NCBI GenBank assembly: GCA_029747015.1
Contig: JAKOGI010000362.1
Span: forward strand, 239,501-303,500
Reading direction: 5' to 3'
Length of the DNA: 64,000 nt
Origin: Carnegiea gigantea
Lineage: Eukaryota > Streptophyta > Magnoliopsida > Caryophyllales > Cactaceae
Position numbers and translations under genes: made by a program. How positions within the stretch are numbered: position 1 is the stretch's first letter; every line of letters begins with the position of its first letter. The notes below the pieces were generated by a model that did not search any database, was not told where the DNA came from, and worked only from the letters and a program-made list of their open reading frames with translations. This document shows, piece after piece, positions 12,362-25,480 of the stretch.

Positions 12362-12959
12362 TCGTTGGTCTAACTACTGATGACATAAGCCTTATCTACT
12401 GTGTTTGATCTATGACATACAGTTGGGGCTGTAAGAATGAAGAGCATGCATGCTCTCAGGCTAAATATTGGAACACCCCCATTCCCTCGGGTTAGAAGTG
12501 TAGCGAGTTCTTAAATTTTGGGGTGAAATGAACAGTGTTCTATCTAAAAAATGATACGTTGACTTATGATGTAACCAACATTAAGGACCCTCAAAGTTTA
12601 TGCAAATTATTTTCAGGTCCAATTCTTCTATTTTAATTTACGTGTAATGTCCGTGACTTTTCATATTTGCATATTTTGCCCCAATGCTCAAAAATTTGTT
12701 TTCAAAAATTTTAATTTTGTGCATATGTAATTTCTCTCATAAGTGCTACTCGAGACTCTCTTTCATCTGCTATTAGAGGCATGTGACCAAAAATGATTAC
12801 AATAATTAAGTTAATAATTAATTAAGCCAATTAACTGTGTTTAATGTTTAAATCATCATCTACTTGTCCTGCACCAAATTATTCATATATTGTGCACAAA
12901 CCAAAAGGAACCACTTCAATAGCACAACAATTAAACTATATTACTAATATAGTTTTAGA
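12362..12959 (+). repeat. Duplicated flank of the JIP-like locus
   Basis: Matches 30857-32190 with internal losses: the 'gagcatgcatgctctcaggct' block, the 'caaagtttatgca' block, and the stretch 12790-12959 containing 'catcatctacttgtcct' and 'tgtgcacaaacc'. Non-coding. Confidence 0.75.
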
Positions 12960-13430
12960 ATTAAAAGGTAGAACTAGCAAAAATTAAGATTGAAGTTAAG
13001 GAGATAAAGAAGCAATTGTCTGTAATATATCTTCAATGAACTAAGACAAAGTGAAAAATCCGATTCAAGTATTAGTACTTCATTTTAGCATGAATATACT
13101 TTCCAAAACCTAAAAAATAAAAATCCATTTCCTGTGCATAATACAAAAATGAAAAAGGTAGAAAAATCAGCTAAAAAAATCATCTGAACAGGTGGAGAAG
13201 GAAGAAGAAGAATGTAAGTGCATAATCTTAAGGAATTGCAGAATACATTTGATAAAGAATAAAATCTAGAAGAATTAAACAAAATTATGAGCGCAATAGT
13301 AAAAAAAACAAGACGTATTATCTGAAAACTAATAATGTCCAGTTAGAAGAAGAAATACATCAGCAGATGACACTTTCACAAGCGCATAGGTGCTATAGTT
13401 TAGTTTTAATATTGTTCCCATAGAGACCAA
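12960..13430 (+). mobile_element. Left fragment of the endogenous pararetrovirus, copy 1
   Basis: Matches 32200-32680, the start of the viral block in copy 2: a lysine-rich stretch beginning 'gcaaaaattaagattgaag', the 'ccatttcctgtgcataata' block and the 'gaagaagaaatacatcag' block. Strong similarity ends near 13375; a weak match ('ttgttccca') reaches about 13430. There is no usable reading frame. It shares its left context with copy 2, so the virus was present before these two copies separated. Confidence 0.7.
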
Positions 13431-15899
13431 ATGTAATAAATTGAGTTTTGACCTATTATAAAGGGCTACGCAAATAAGTTTCAATGGGTTGTTTGAGTTA
13501 AACTAATTAACTAATCGGGAAATTCAATCGAATTAAAATATCTAAGGAATTATTTTGCCTAGTAAAGAGTTGGATCAATGGATTAAATCATGCACTTTAC
13601 GTAGATTGGATGATTGAAAGGGGTGAAATCGAACTAAAATCCAGTCTTTTCTTTTAAGTAAACTGAATTGCCACTATTAATCCAACTAACATTCTTTCAA
13701 ATGTCCTTGTTTTAGTCTAAGTTGTAGATTTTTTATTGGCAGTTCAAACATAGGAGAAAAATAGCTTGTTTATATCATGCCAAGGTGTTCAATTGGGTTA
13801 TACCAAAGGTTATTTTGCACACATTCATTCATAAGCCTTTGAGTCAAGAATTAAACTATAAGCTTGAGTACACTAGTATGGTAGCCAATCAAGCATAGAA
13901 CATAAGGGCAAGAATGAATGAACGCAACTCCTATAGTTACCACATCATGCATTAAATGCATGGGTATCTAGTATCCAAACTATAATGTGAGACAAGGAAT
14001 TCGTGGAGTGCAAATAATGAGTCAGGTATTATATCGAGTATTGAATTTCATAAGTTAAATCATTTAATTAACTCAACCACATGCCTAACCAAACTTAAGG
14101 CAAGCAAACACCAAGATGTGCATTTACTACACAATCCATTCATAAAACACATAAACGACCTTGCATATGAATCTAAGTAACTACATAAACTTCCATGGCC
14201 CTTACATTGCAAATAATGCTATGGTTGTACTTTAAAACACACAAGTTCGTTGTGGTGTCAGACAGTAAGACATCTAGAAGAGTGTATATGAGTGCAATCC
14301 CTCATTTGCACCATAGGATCAAAGGCATGCCTTAAGGCTTGTCCAAAATTATTAGAAGCTAGCCATCGATCAGCTAACAAGGGTTCAAGGGTAAGAGCAG
14401 TGGCATTAATGGCCTTTCGAATATATGTCGAGGCCTTATGACACTTTATCTCATAGATAATTGTAGGAGTCTTAGGTTCTCGTAAGATGGAAGGGAAGAT
14501 TCAACCTCATATAGAGAATTTAGGCTTCTACACTTGGTGTTAATACTTAAGAAAGTACTAGAAAGACATGGGTCACTACCGAAGGAGGTGACGCACGTAG
14601 TGCGATAATTTTAAAGTCTGTCAGGTTCTTCCTTTTGTTTCCTTTTTTGGTGTATTGCGGTTTGATATAGTTAGGACACTACCAATCCCACAAAAAGAAT
14701 AACATCCCATACGATAGTAAGCAGAACACCTAGCTAGCTAGTGGGTAAGGGTAGCTACATGATGGCAAGTAGGAGATATTTTCCATGTAAACAACAAGTC
14801 TTGATCATGACCATATATAAGTAACAAAGACAAGTACACGGGATAATTGAAATAACGCTTAGAGATAAGTCTGCAACTTGACTCTTACCTTTTCTATATC
14901 TTTTTAGGGTGCTTTAATAAATTTTTATTACCTTGTTGACTAAAAAAAAAAAGTTTTTGCATGAGGAGAAAATATTTTTCTAAGGTGGTGTTCACATAGT
15001 TAAAATGGCTTTATTTTTGATCCGCGCAATTGAAATGTGTAGATAACTAAAATATACAAAATAAATATAATTTTTAAATATTACATTAATTATATTATTC
15101 ACTTTTAAGGAATGTTACAATGTCTATTTGCTCATGGAAACATAAAGATAATTATTCTATCTAATAATTGCGTACATAACTAAAATATAACGATGTTTAT
15201 ATATGCTCACAGAAATTATATCCCATATAGTCAATTTATAATTTTCAAAGACAAATGTACTTCTGTCTATCTATAGGAGTTTAAAATCATTTCTACAAGG
15301 GTATATAAAGAATTGGCATACATATGAATAAGGAACTTGTGTTGAAATGTGTTGAAATATTTATCGAAAATTTTTTTAACTCATACGATTATATGGACGG
15401 TTAAAATTCTATAAAAGAGTTGGAATGAGGGCAAAGGATAGACATGAAAATACTGACCCAAAACTCGACTGACTGATCTAAATCCATATCTAACCCAACA
15501 CCCAAAACAACTAACTAAATGTGGACTCAAAATGGAAATTGACCCCGATAGAACCAAACCGAACCAAACTAACCTAGCCCAATCATTTTGTTTCCAAACT
15601 TATTTTTCTTTGCAAGACAAGTTTATTGCAACAAAATTTAAGTGACCTGAAGCCAACCTGAACCAAAGATGACTTGACCCAAAATCAAACCAAACCGAGT
15701 TTGATTGATCAAAACACGACTATGAACCAGATCTGGAACGAAGCCGAATGAATTGTCTTCCATCTCTAGGAGAGGAGTACTTGAATGCAATGGAAAGCAA
15801 TGTGAGAGATGAAGCTGGAATGAGTGGTAACCAGCTAGAGGTGGAAAATCTAAATTTCTCTCCAAAAGAACAATCTTGTAATCAATAAGGGATTCTTAT
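13431..15899. other. Non-coding DNA, probable decayed retroelement spacer
   Basis: No coding sequence. 13450-14880 has the composition of Athila-type spacer or LTR DNA (long AT-moderate text with repeats of 'ggcaag', 'caagaatgaatg'), but I could not align it base by base with the Athila copies here. A short palindrome ('cgcacgtagtgcg') lies at 14593-14605. 15460-15720 is rich in 'aacccaa/aaccgaacc' words. Confidence 0.35.
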
Positions 15900-18800
15900 T
15901 TTTAACTTTCTTATAAGAACAATATATTTCTTACATATTGGTGGGTAAGGCGGATGGATGTGCGAGAATATGCTTTTTTACTAAGGTAGAGCTTAGTTGG
16001 AGGAATATGACTTTCCAGAAAAATCATTTTTCATAAAAATTTTTTTTCTAAGAAAAATAAATTTTTATGTCACCATTTTTGTCGTTTTGTGTAAGATAAA
16101 TCATTTTCCATGAAAAAACAATAAAATGTCAATTGACTAGTTCAAATAGCAAAAAATATCGGCTAAATTACAATAGCAGAGAGAAAATGCAGATTAAATG
16201 AAGGAATATTGAGCTTAAAATTTAGATTTCAAGTTCTTTTAATATTTCCTATCGACTAATGAAGTTTTAATCCAAACTTTGAAATTCTTTTAGCGTCAAA
16301 AAAGTGGACGGAATTTTTTAAGTGGCGAAAAATATTGACTAAATTATCATGTTCGAAAAAAGTGTTGACCAAAATGAAGGAATGTGGAGCACAAAATCTG
16401 AATTTGAACTTATTTTAGTCTTTCCAATTCGATGATCAGATTTTGATCCAAATCATTGAAATTGCTTTAGTGGCAAAAAATGTTGACTAAATTGTTTAGT
16501 TGGCGAATATTGTTGACTAAATTGTCATGGCGTAGAGAAACGTTGACCAAATAAAGGAATGTCGAGCTCAAAATTTGGATTTGAGCTTATTTTAATCTTT
16601 CAAATCCGATTATTAGGTTTCAATCTAAATAGTTGAATTCGTTTTAAAGGTAAAAAGTATCGACTGAATTGTTGAGGTGATGAAAAATGTCAAAAAATTA
16701 TCGCAACAAAGAAATATGATGACCAAGTAAAGGAATGTGGATCTCAAAATCTAGATTTGGGCTTATTTTAATTTTTCCAATCCAATAATCAAGTTTCAAT
16801 CTAAACCATCTAAATTATTTTAGTGGCAAAAAAGCTCAATGACTTGTTTAATTGATAAAAAATATCGATTAAATTGTCATAGTAGATATAAATATTGACC
16901 AAATGAAGTAAAGTTTAGCTCATTTTTTTTGGGGCTTATTTTAATCTTTTCTATAGGATATTCAAGTTTCGATACAAACCACTGAAGTTCGATTTGCATG
17001 TAAATTACAGCTGACCATGTCATCAAAATTTGGGTTTGAACTTATTTTAATTTTTTTTGGGTGATAACAACTATCAATAGATTTGTGTTTGAAACACAAG
17101 CACTATTGGCATGTCATTGTCTTAGTTAATCATGGGTCCTTATGATTTTATTGCCTATAATGAACATAAATAACTTGCAATATTAGCATAATAGTTCTAC
17201 CAGACATGACCAGCTGAGCAATAAAAGAAACTCGGGCTTAGTGTAATTCGATTTCAAGTGAACAAAGGTCACATACCTTACGCTTGGGTAGAATATAGAT
17301 TGGTGTACTTCATTTTTACAGGTCCCTAAGTTCAATCCAATAGGTTGAGAGCATTGGCTTTTGCATTTTGTTGAGCAAATAAAATTGACAATGAAAACTG
17401 AATGGCATACCAAATGCACCATTGGTTTTTTTTTTTTTGTGATTGAAAATTTATGTGTAAATTTAGGCCTAAAGTAAATAAATACAAAAATTAATATTGA
17501 TAATCATAGTAGTAATTGTCTTAAAAAAAATTAGTAATAGTAACAGTAGCAACAACAACAACAGTAGTAACAATAAATTAGAAACATAAGATGAGTCAAT
17601 CAGGGAAGGCTTCTTATACTTTCCACTGCTACCAATTCTCTTCATTAGATTGCCAACATTCTTTTAATTAGTTACCAAAAAAGAGGATTTTGATGATGAA
17701 AAATTTCATTGTTAAAAGTATAATTTAGCATCCCTAGAGGATTTCACTAACGGAAAAACGTTGGTTGTTGTTCGACATTGTTTGTCCAGTTGTTAAAAAA
17801 AGTTTTAACGCCAATTTGAATATTTCTGCCATTATTCTAAATAACTACAATACAAATTGTTGTTGTTATTACTTAACCAACTAACAATGATTAATATGTT
17901 AACTACCAAATTTTTCGTCATAAAACTGCAAATTTTCTAATAAATTAAATACTTAAATCATATATTATCAATGAAAGATGGGTTTCTTTGTCAATTTTTT
18001 TAAGAAGTTGTTCCGGTGACAAATACTACAATTATTAGCATAATACACGCAATTTATGAGAAATGATAATATATAGATTACTAAAATGCTTATAAGTAAA
18101 CATTTGTTTCATCGAGTTATAAGTAAATATTATTATTTGTCATCCATTTATTAAATGCTCATGAATTTACACTAACACATCAGTGGTACATTTTTTGGGA
18201 ACTACAGTGATAATCATCAACATGTAAATATGCCTGGGTGCAAGAATTTTCTTGAGCATCTTAGTTTAGCTGAAATCAATATGTTATATGATTGAAAATT
18301 ACCAAAATTTTAATAGTTGCTCCTAATTATCGTTTGTGAAGCTTTAATAATGCCGAAAAGTACAAATGACACTTTAATCAGGTCAATCCTATCGGGGAGC
18401 ATGTATTATACGCTAAATTTTATAATAATGAAAATTTATGAATTAGTAAGTTGAGGCAATTTAAAAGTGACAATACAATTTTACTATTCAATCATACGAT
18501 TTTTCTAATTTAATTCGTGATAATATAACTTTTAAGCCACGAGAAATATCCTGCAGCCAGATATTTATCATTTCGCAGACGGAAAAAATAGTGATAATGC
18601 CTTACTAGAAGACATTTCTTAAATGCCTTGTTTTATCCAAAATTAACACTTTATATGACTTAAAATAACCAAATTTTCAAAATTTATAGTAAATTATGAC
18701 CTGTGAGCACAAATGATATCCTAAATCAAATCAACGATATCCATGAGTTTATATTATATGTGGTCTTATATAATTGAAAACATTTATGGATAAAAAAGTA

Positions 18801-19010
18801 ATTTTATACAATATACAAGTGATAATGCAGTTATCCTCTACGATCATACTATTTTTTCTTAATTCAATATATGATATAATTTTTAAGCAAAAACATATTG
18901 GTAGACCACGTAAATGTTAATTAGGATAGCCAATGTGGTAGGTGCATGTGTTCGAACTTTCTGCAAAATAAATTTCCATGGCATCAAGCATCTAATTGTA
19001 TGCTCACTCT
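15900..19010. repeat. Segmental duplication: third copy of the JIP-like upstream flank
   Basis: Three blocks match the upstream flank of the copy-2 gene in the same order and strand: 17070-17290 with 28290-28500 ('ctatcaatagatt', 'ttcgatttcaagt'), 18050-18200 with 29580-29690 ('aatttacactaa'), and 18900-19010 with 29720-29850 ('ggcatcaagcatct'). A JIP-like gene would be expected next but is replaced by an Athila LTR fragment at 19110. Confidence 0.6.
16140..17060 (+). repeat. Diverged tandem repeat, 176-bp period, about five units
   Basis: A 'ggaatgt.gagctcaaaat' anchor recurs at 16203, 16379, 16556, 16732 and about 16907, giving spacings of 176, 177, 176 and 175. Each unit also has 'gttgactaaattgtcat' and 'cttattttaatctttc'. 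Units have clearly drifted. A final partial unit ends near 17050. No coding potential. Confidence 0.85.
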
Positions 19011-19109
19011 ATCGGTAGTCAGCGGTAATATATATCATATTTGTAGGAGTGTTTTACTCCCATAAGCATGTTGTACTCTTTATCTATAAGTATTTGTTAT
19101 ACATAGAAG

Positions 19110-19679
19110 CTATAGTAGGTGTATATTTACGGGTTAGAACTGCAGGTGCACGACGTAGTTACAGTTAGTAACTGGCAAGTGCGGATGGTATCCACAGGGA
19201 GTTGTGTTTTCAAGTACCAAAGTCAACTAAATCATCTAGAATTAGGCCAGACAAAGGGTGATAAAAAGCAGAATAAACTACTAAAACAAACCAAAAAAAA
19301 CTTCGATTATGATTAACCCTAAGATAAGTCAACAAATCGAGTCAAAACCTCACCTTGCCAAGTTATGCTAGCAATTATAGATGATCATTTGTACCATCAA
19401 AGCTCACGTATGAACTTTTTCAAGGTTCAAATTGTTCTAACGACCTATTTTTAAGGAGTTAGCCAATTAAAAAAGAGTAGCAACCCAGGATCTAGCTAGG
19501 ATTCAAACTATTTTTCAGGTGCAAACACTAGCTATCCTTCGTATCCACACTAGACTAAAGACTTCACCTTTCTCCACCAGTCAATCGTCCCAAACATAGA
19601 TTTTCAAGGGTTTTATTTTCTAAGAGTGGGACTACCAGGCTAATGCGTCGGTGAGATTTGAATTTTGATGCCTGCCAAG
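19110..19679 (-). repeat. Athila-like LTR fragment
   Basis: Resembles the inner part of the LTR at 4376-4560: 'ggcaagt.cgg.tggtatccaca' followed by a block of 'ctaaatcatctag' and an A-rich run. It is cut on the right by the hAT-like element at 19680. Confidence 0.5.
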
Positions 19680-20028
19680 CAAGGTTACCAGAACCCAACC
19701 GGTGAGTGAACCGGTAAAGATAGTGGGTCAATGGTTAGATTTGTCCAAGCGGTTAGACCAGATAAAACCGTTTTACTATATTTTATTAAATTATGAATAA
19801 TTTGTTATTTATATAAGTAAATTTTGAACTTAAATAGGTAGAAAACTTTTAACAAGTACTATCACGAATTTTTAAATTAGAATGTTTTAGTAATAAATGA
19901 CTAATAAATTTCTTAAATTCCAAAGCTTTTTATGAATTTCCTTATGAGTAACGAAAATAAAATTATTTAATTTGATCAAAAATCAATGAAGAAGTGGACA
20001 AGATATTATTTTGGATTGTTCATATATA

Positions 20029-21056
20029 GGGCCTGTTCTTTTCGTAGGTCAATTGCAATTTACCAACCTCAACCTACTTCAACCCACTTCAATCTATTTC
20101 AACCCACTTGAAAAAAGAATATCAACTTTAACCCATTTCAACCTACCTCAACCTACTTCAACCCACTTCAACCTATTTCAACCTACTCCCTTCATAATTT
20201 TAATAATTTGTAAAGTATCATGTGAGATTTAATCATTCTTGCACCAAAAAGTTCACTATACTACTTTTTTGTAAATTATCGTACTTTGGAATTGTTTTAT
20301 TTTTGTATTTTTGTATTTTTGTATTTTTAAATTTGTAAATTTGTAAATTTGTAAATTTTAATTTTTAATTTTTTGTATTTAATTTTTTAATTTTTTAATT
20401 ATTTATTATTTATTATTTATTATTTATTTATTATTTTTTAATTTTATTTATTATTTTTTGTATTTAATTTTAATTTTTAATTTTTTAATTTTTAATTTTA
20501 TTTTTAATTTTTTGTATTTAATTTTAATTTTAATTTTAATTTTTTAATTTTTTAAATTTTAAATATTAAATTTTAAATATTAAATTTTAAATATTTTTAT
20601 TTTTATATTTCTTTTTTATTTTTTATTTTTAAATTTTTTATTTTTGTATTTTTGTATTTATTTTTTAATTTTTTATCTTTTTAGTTTTATTCCAAACAAA
20701 ACTTACAGAAAATTTCAAAAAAATAAAAAATAAAAAATAAAAAATATAGAAAATAAAAAATAAAAAATGAAAAAGAATAAACAAAAGTTCCACAAAATTT
20801 CGATAACTTCATAAATTATCACACATTAATTACATTCTCATTATTTTAACCCACTTTAACCCACCACATAAAAAATATACCAACTTCAACCCACTTCAAC
20901 CTACATCAACTCACTTCAATCTACTTCAACCTATTTCAACCCACCTCAACAAAAAAAAAAAAAATACCAACTTCAACCCACCTCAACCCACCTCAACCAA
21001 CTTCAACCTACTTCACCCTTTTACCTACCTAATTTACCCACGAAAAGAACAGGCCC
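20029..21056. mobile_element. TIR element nested in the hAT-like element
   Basis: The left end reads GGGCCTGTTCTTTTCGT and the right end is its reverse complement (ACGAAAAGAACAGGCCC), 17 bases. Flanks are ATA on both sides (20026-20028 and 21057-21059), so a 3-bp target duplication is possible. The GGGCCTGTT start resembles PIF/Harbinger-type termini. The interior has arrays of 'ttcaaccyac' decamers at both ends (20060-20190, 20850-21010) and a 400-base A/T-only core. No coding sequence. Confidence 0.7.
20290..20700. repeat. Low-complexity A/T core
   Basis: Almost only A and T, built from 'tttttaatttt', 'atttattatt' and 'aaattttaaatatt' words. Confidence 0.9.
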
Positions 21057-21467
21057 ATAATCAATTAATAAAAGGATTCAATGGATGGGGAGGAACATTT
21101 AAATGAACAACAAATAGATACAAATTTACAAGTGAACATATAGCACAAAAGTTGTGTTGCTCACTTGGTAGGACCGTAGGAGACCCAAGGAGAATTTTAA
21201 AGTAGGCAAAGATTAGGGGTTTAAAGCTCCTTCACAACGCATTATAATTTTTTAATGGTACCCAAAAAAAAAAAATAAAGACAGGGGAGGGACTTGAACC
21301 GGTCCAACCATGAAAGCCGGCGGTTTAACCGGGTCTTGACCGGTTCTTGACGGGCTTAGTAGGGCCATGGTTTATTGCTAGTGATCGAACAAGCCGGTTC
21401 GCGGTTGAACTGGTTGAACCGGATGGTCCCATCTGGTTCTGGTAACATTGTTGCCAAGTGCATATTA

Positions 21468-22717
21468 TTATATACACCCGGGAGCTTATGCTCCCGATCC
21501 ATGTTAGCACCACGTTATCATGCCATGTCGATTAATTAATTTTTTTAAAAAAAATAGTGGCAGTTTCTTCCCATGGCAACCGAATTTCTTACCTATTTCT
21601 CTTTTTTTTTTTTTTTTTTTTTAAAAATCTGACAGTTTCTTGTTACACTCCCATTGTAACCGTATTTTTAATTTTTTTAAAAACAAATTGGCAGTTTATT
21701 GCTAGTTTTTCATGTTTCTCCTAAATAAGACTTATAACTTTTACAGGTTTACGTAATATTTTTTTTTCAAATTCTTCTAGTTATACTTTCACTTTCTTCC
21801 AATTTTCTATCTAATTAGAACAACTAAATTCTTAGTGAATCGACTTTGAGAATATGCGCTAACTACTTGTTTATAAAACTAGGTTCTCATAGTAAACATT
21901 TCTTAATTTTGTAATGAACAAAGTGTATTTTTTCATCAGTGACCTATTTACCAAGCTCTGTTTGTATGGTGAATAACAATGGATTAGCCAATGAACAACA
22001 TGAAGTATTGTAGTGAATGAAGTTGGGTGACATAATGAATATAGGTTTGTTCATTGAGCTATTAATAACTTGTCACCATCCAATTTAGGCTTGTTCACTT
22101 TGTTAATATATAAATTGATAAATAGTTAGTCATTTGTTCTTCGTATTGTTGTTGTTCATCTTAGAAAGAAATTAAAGTCTTAAAGTTGTTCACTGTAAAA
22201 TATTCAATTTAGGAAAAAAATTAATCACTGAGGTCACTCAAGATTGTTTACTAACTATAGTCGGTGTGTTAATTAACTCACTCAAGGTTGTTCACTTTGA
22301 AATATTTAGTTCAGGAAAAAAATAATATCACTTATATCACTCAAGATTGTTCACTAACCAAAGAAGGTGTGTTCATTAAGTCACTCAAGTTTGTTCACTA
22401 TAAAACATTTATTCTATTCATTGAATTACTAAGGTTGTTCATTATGAAAATTTAATTTGTTTATTATATAGAAAGAGGAGAGAATATAAGGAAAGAAGCA
22501 AATGAGAGAGAAGGTGACGGGGGTGGGGTGGGAGAAGAGAGAGAACGTGAGGGGGAGGGGAAGGAGAGAGAATGGGTGAGAGGAGAGAGAATGTGAGAGA
22601 GGGTGGAAGTAGATATATGCAACTGTTTTTATTTTTGTTAATTTTTTAATTATATTAATGACTTGGATATATCATTCTGATGTGGCAACGAGAGTATATA
22701 TTCTCATGTGTATAATA
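21468..22717. mobile_element. Hairpin-ended TIR element, family member 1
   Basis: Ends are TTATATACAC (left) and TATTATACAC (right, reverse strand). Next to each end is a hairpin: cgggagc/gctcccg at 21479-21496, and a weaker GAGA...TCTC one at 22690-22705. Flanks tgcatatta and tacatattg (21459-21467, 22718-22726) agree at 7 of 9 positions, consistent with an old 9-bp duplication (Mutator-like). The interior repeats 'gttcacta' words many times (21910-22440) and has a GA-rich block at 22465-22610. No coding sequence. Confidence 0.5.
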
Positions 22718-25128
22718 TACATATTGGTAGCCAAGGATGTATGAAGTAGTAACGCTAACTCTTTTTCTATTTATTCTTTCCCTCTAATTATTTTAGGTTA
22801 GGAGGGAATTGTTATTTATTATTAAAACTAGCATGGACCTGTACTTTGCACGGAGCATTCTAATCATTCAAAATATTTTTAAATCTTGGAATTTTTTGGT
22901 TAAATCTCAAATAATGTAATATACAAAAACAACCTCTTGAAAGTATATTTTAGATTTTGTTGTTATACAGGGAATTGATGCACCTATATTGATACAATTA
23001 CTTTTTAACCTACACACAATGAAAGGACCCCCCAAAAAACCAACCTGTTCACATTTATAGTGACTTGTAATGTTAAAGAGCATGCGTAAATTGCACATCA
23101 AAATCAAACAATTTCCTCAAAGTGATCAACCATATTTGTGGAGTAATATTATGCATATCGGTGACAGAAGCAACACATAGTTTTAAAGATCCAGACTAAA
23201 GCTAATATAGTGCTTTCAATTTTAATTTATAATCCAACTTCTCAAACTATATCACCTTATTTATAGTAATGCATACTTACTCACAATAGTCAACTTTCAT
23301 TCATTAATATCAAATTCACGACATGAAAAGTTAAAGTGATGACGTAGGACTATAGCAATGAAAGATATTATCCAACTGTATATTGTTTTTCAAAAATCGC
23401 AACATTAAAATACCATCAACCATGTTTTCACATGATGCAATCCTTTTTACCGCTGTAAATAAGAAATGACATTATATTATTATAACATGAGCTATATACC
23501 ATATTGGAAATTTATTATGACTTGTGCAGAAAAAGAAAGACACAACCACCATACAATTACAAAAACGCGTTCGCTGAACCAATATTTATTTTGAAGTTTA
23601 CCAATCATATAAAGCTTACTTGCATGTGGATTTTCACTACATAGTAAAAACGAACTACAAAAATTGAACTAACATGTATAAATCAAATCTTAATAAGCAC
23701 GTAGTGAAGAAATGCAATCTTTATAGTTGAGTTATATTCCGTTCAAAGTTTGTCACATATGACACACCTCAACAGGCTCCCACCGAGCAAATTACTAAGT
23801 GACTAACAACAATCCGTCTAATTGCACCACAAAAATTATAATCCATTTAAACAAAGGCAAAAGTACACACCTCGAGTGTTGAAGTTAAAAATAAACACAA
23901 TTCAAAATTAATTCAATTCAAAAGTTCTTGAATTCTTCATAACGATAGTCTTGATCTTGCCATCCTGTGTTCACACAACCAGCTTTCCATACTCTACATT
24001 CCAAATTTAATGGCAAGGTTATTCATGCAGGGGGGTTGCCATTTACCTTACACATTTGCAAAGTTGTGAGGACAACTGAACTAAACGTTTGCACAACTAC
24101 CTAAGCCTGGATGCAACAGTTTGGTAGCAACTACATGAGCTCTAGTCAATTTTGCATAACTGTAGGACCAAATGTTAAAAAGGACCTTCAAGGGCTAGAG
24201 TTTGACATCAACAAAGTCGCATTAAACTTTCTTGCATTTGAATACCATGCTTAAAGTCTTTATAAACAGGTATAACCAAATTTGGATATAGTCCCAATAA
24301 CCCAATTATTGCTATACAAAACTTACAAATTCAGCCCCCCTCGCCCCTTCCCCCCTAAAAAAAATCAAACCAAGTGACCAATAGCAAAACTAAGTGCCAA
24401 AACATGGACTCTTATCAATAACTTGAATGATCATACACTCCTCAAAAATGTGCTTTCATATGAATGCCCATTCTATAAATCACTATCAACCATGTAACTC
24501 TATTGGAAAACCACATTCACACCTTCATCACCCATTTATCATCTCAAACTCATTGATCACATGAGATATTTGGACCACCAAAGGTGCAAAGGGAGTCAAA
24601 CACACATGTGTAATTCTAGATAATGACAGCAAGTAAAAAACAACATTACCAAGGCATCCCTAAGTAGATTTCAAGCACAAAGAACAGGTGTTTCACCAAC
24701 AATCCATATTAAAGTAAATTAATATACCTGTCATCACCCCTTAGCCTATACCCTTGCCTAAAACAGAGGAGGCGGGTAGCAAAATGCTAAATAGCCTTTC
24801 GTTCTTGTAATCCTTATCAAAATATAACTCCCATTATTTGATAAATATATAAATAAATAAAGGACACAAACCACAAATTCAATCGAATATTTTGGACGTG
24901 TGTGGTGAGGAACTTTGTTCAATGGAATTCAACATGCAAAAGCACACAAAGATCACATCCATTTATTGGAGGGGGGATTCTTGACTCAAAGTATGGGGCA
25001 AAACATGAGGATGACATCCAGATCTGTCTCATATTATCTAAATTGGAATGTCTTTGAAGTGCTCTCATAAAATATGTGTTAGAATGCCTTGAATCTGTTC
25101 CCCCTTTTGCAGACCTAGCTATCTCTGT

Positions 25129-25480
25129 ATTCCAAAAATCATCGGATGAATAAAACTATCCCTCTCTTCTGCCTGTGGACGTAGTTAACATAGTATTAGT
25201 GAACCACGTTAAATCTGTGTGTATTTATCAATTTGTTCATACTTTTTCGCATCCGTTATAAAAACTGATGGCGTACATGATGTATGGATTAGGGTTAACT
25301 CTAAAACCTAAACCCTATATATGTAATGCGTATCTCTACATTCCAAAAATCATCGGATGAATAAAACTATCCATCTCTTTTGCCTGTGGACGTAGCTAAC
25401 ACATTGTTAGTGAACTATGTTAAATCTGTGTGTATTTATCAATTTGTTCATACTTTCTCGCATCCGTTATAACAATATGA
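25129..25480 (+). repeat. Direct duplication, 211-bp offset
   Basis: About 140 bases starting 'attccaaaaatcatcggatg' at 25129 recur at 25340 with few differences, including 'gcctgtggacgtag' and 'tttatcaatttgttcatact'. Between them is 'ctaaaacctaaaccctata'. Confidence 0.85.

Larger units (their letters stand above)
19680..21450. mobile_element. hAT-like non-autonomous DNA transposon
   Basis: Terminal inverted repeats: the left end starts CAAGGTTACCAGAACC, and the right end reads CAATGTTACCAGAACC on the other strand. Subterminal 'accggt/ggttgaaccgg' words occur at both ends. Flanking repeats: ctgccaag (19672-19679) and ttgccaag (21451-21458), 7 of 8 bases identical; 8-bp duplications and CA-starting termini fit hAT. 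No transposase; the interior is occupied by another element (20029-21056) and AT-rich DNA. Confidence 0.75.

Noticed and set aside
17746..17790. 'cactaacggaaaaacg' as a CACTA start
   Set aside because: Does not match the terminus at 27887-27899 and no inverted partner was found.
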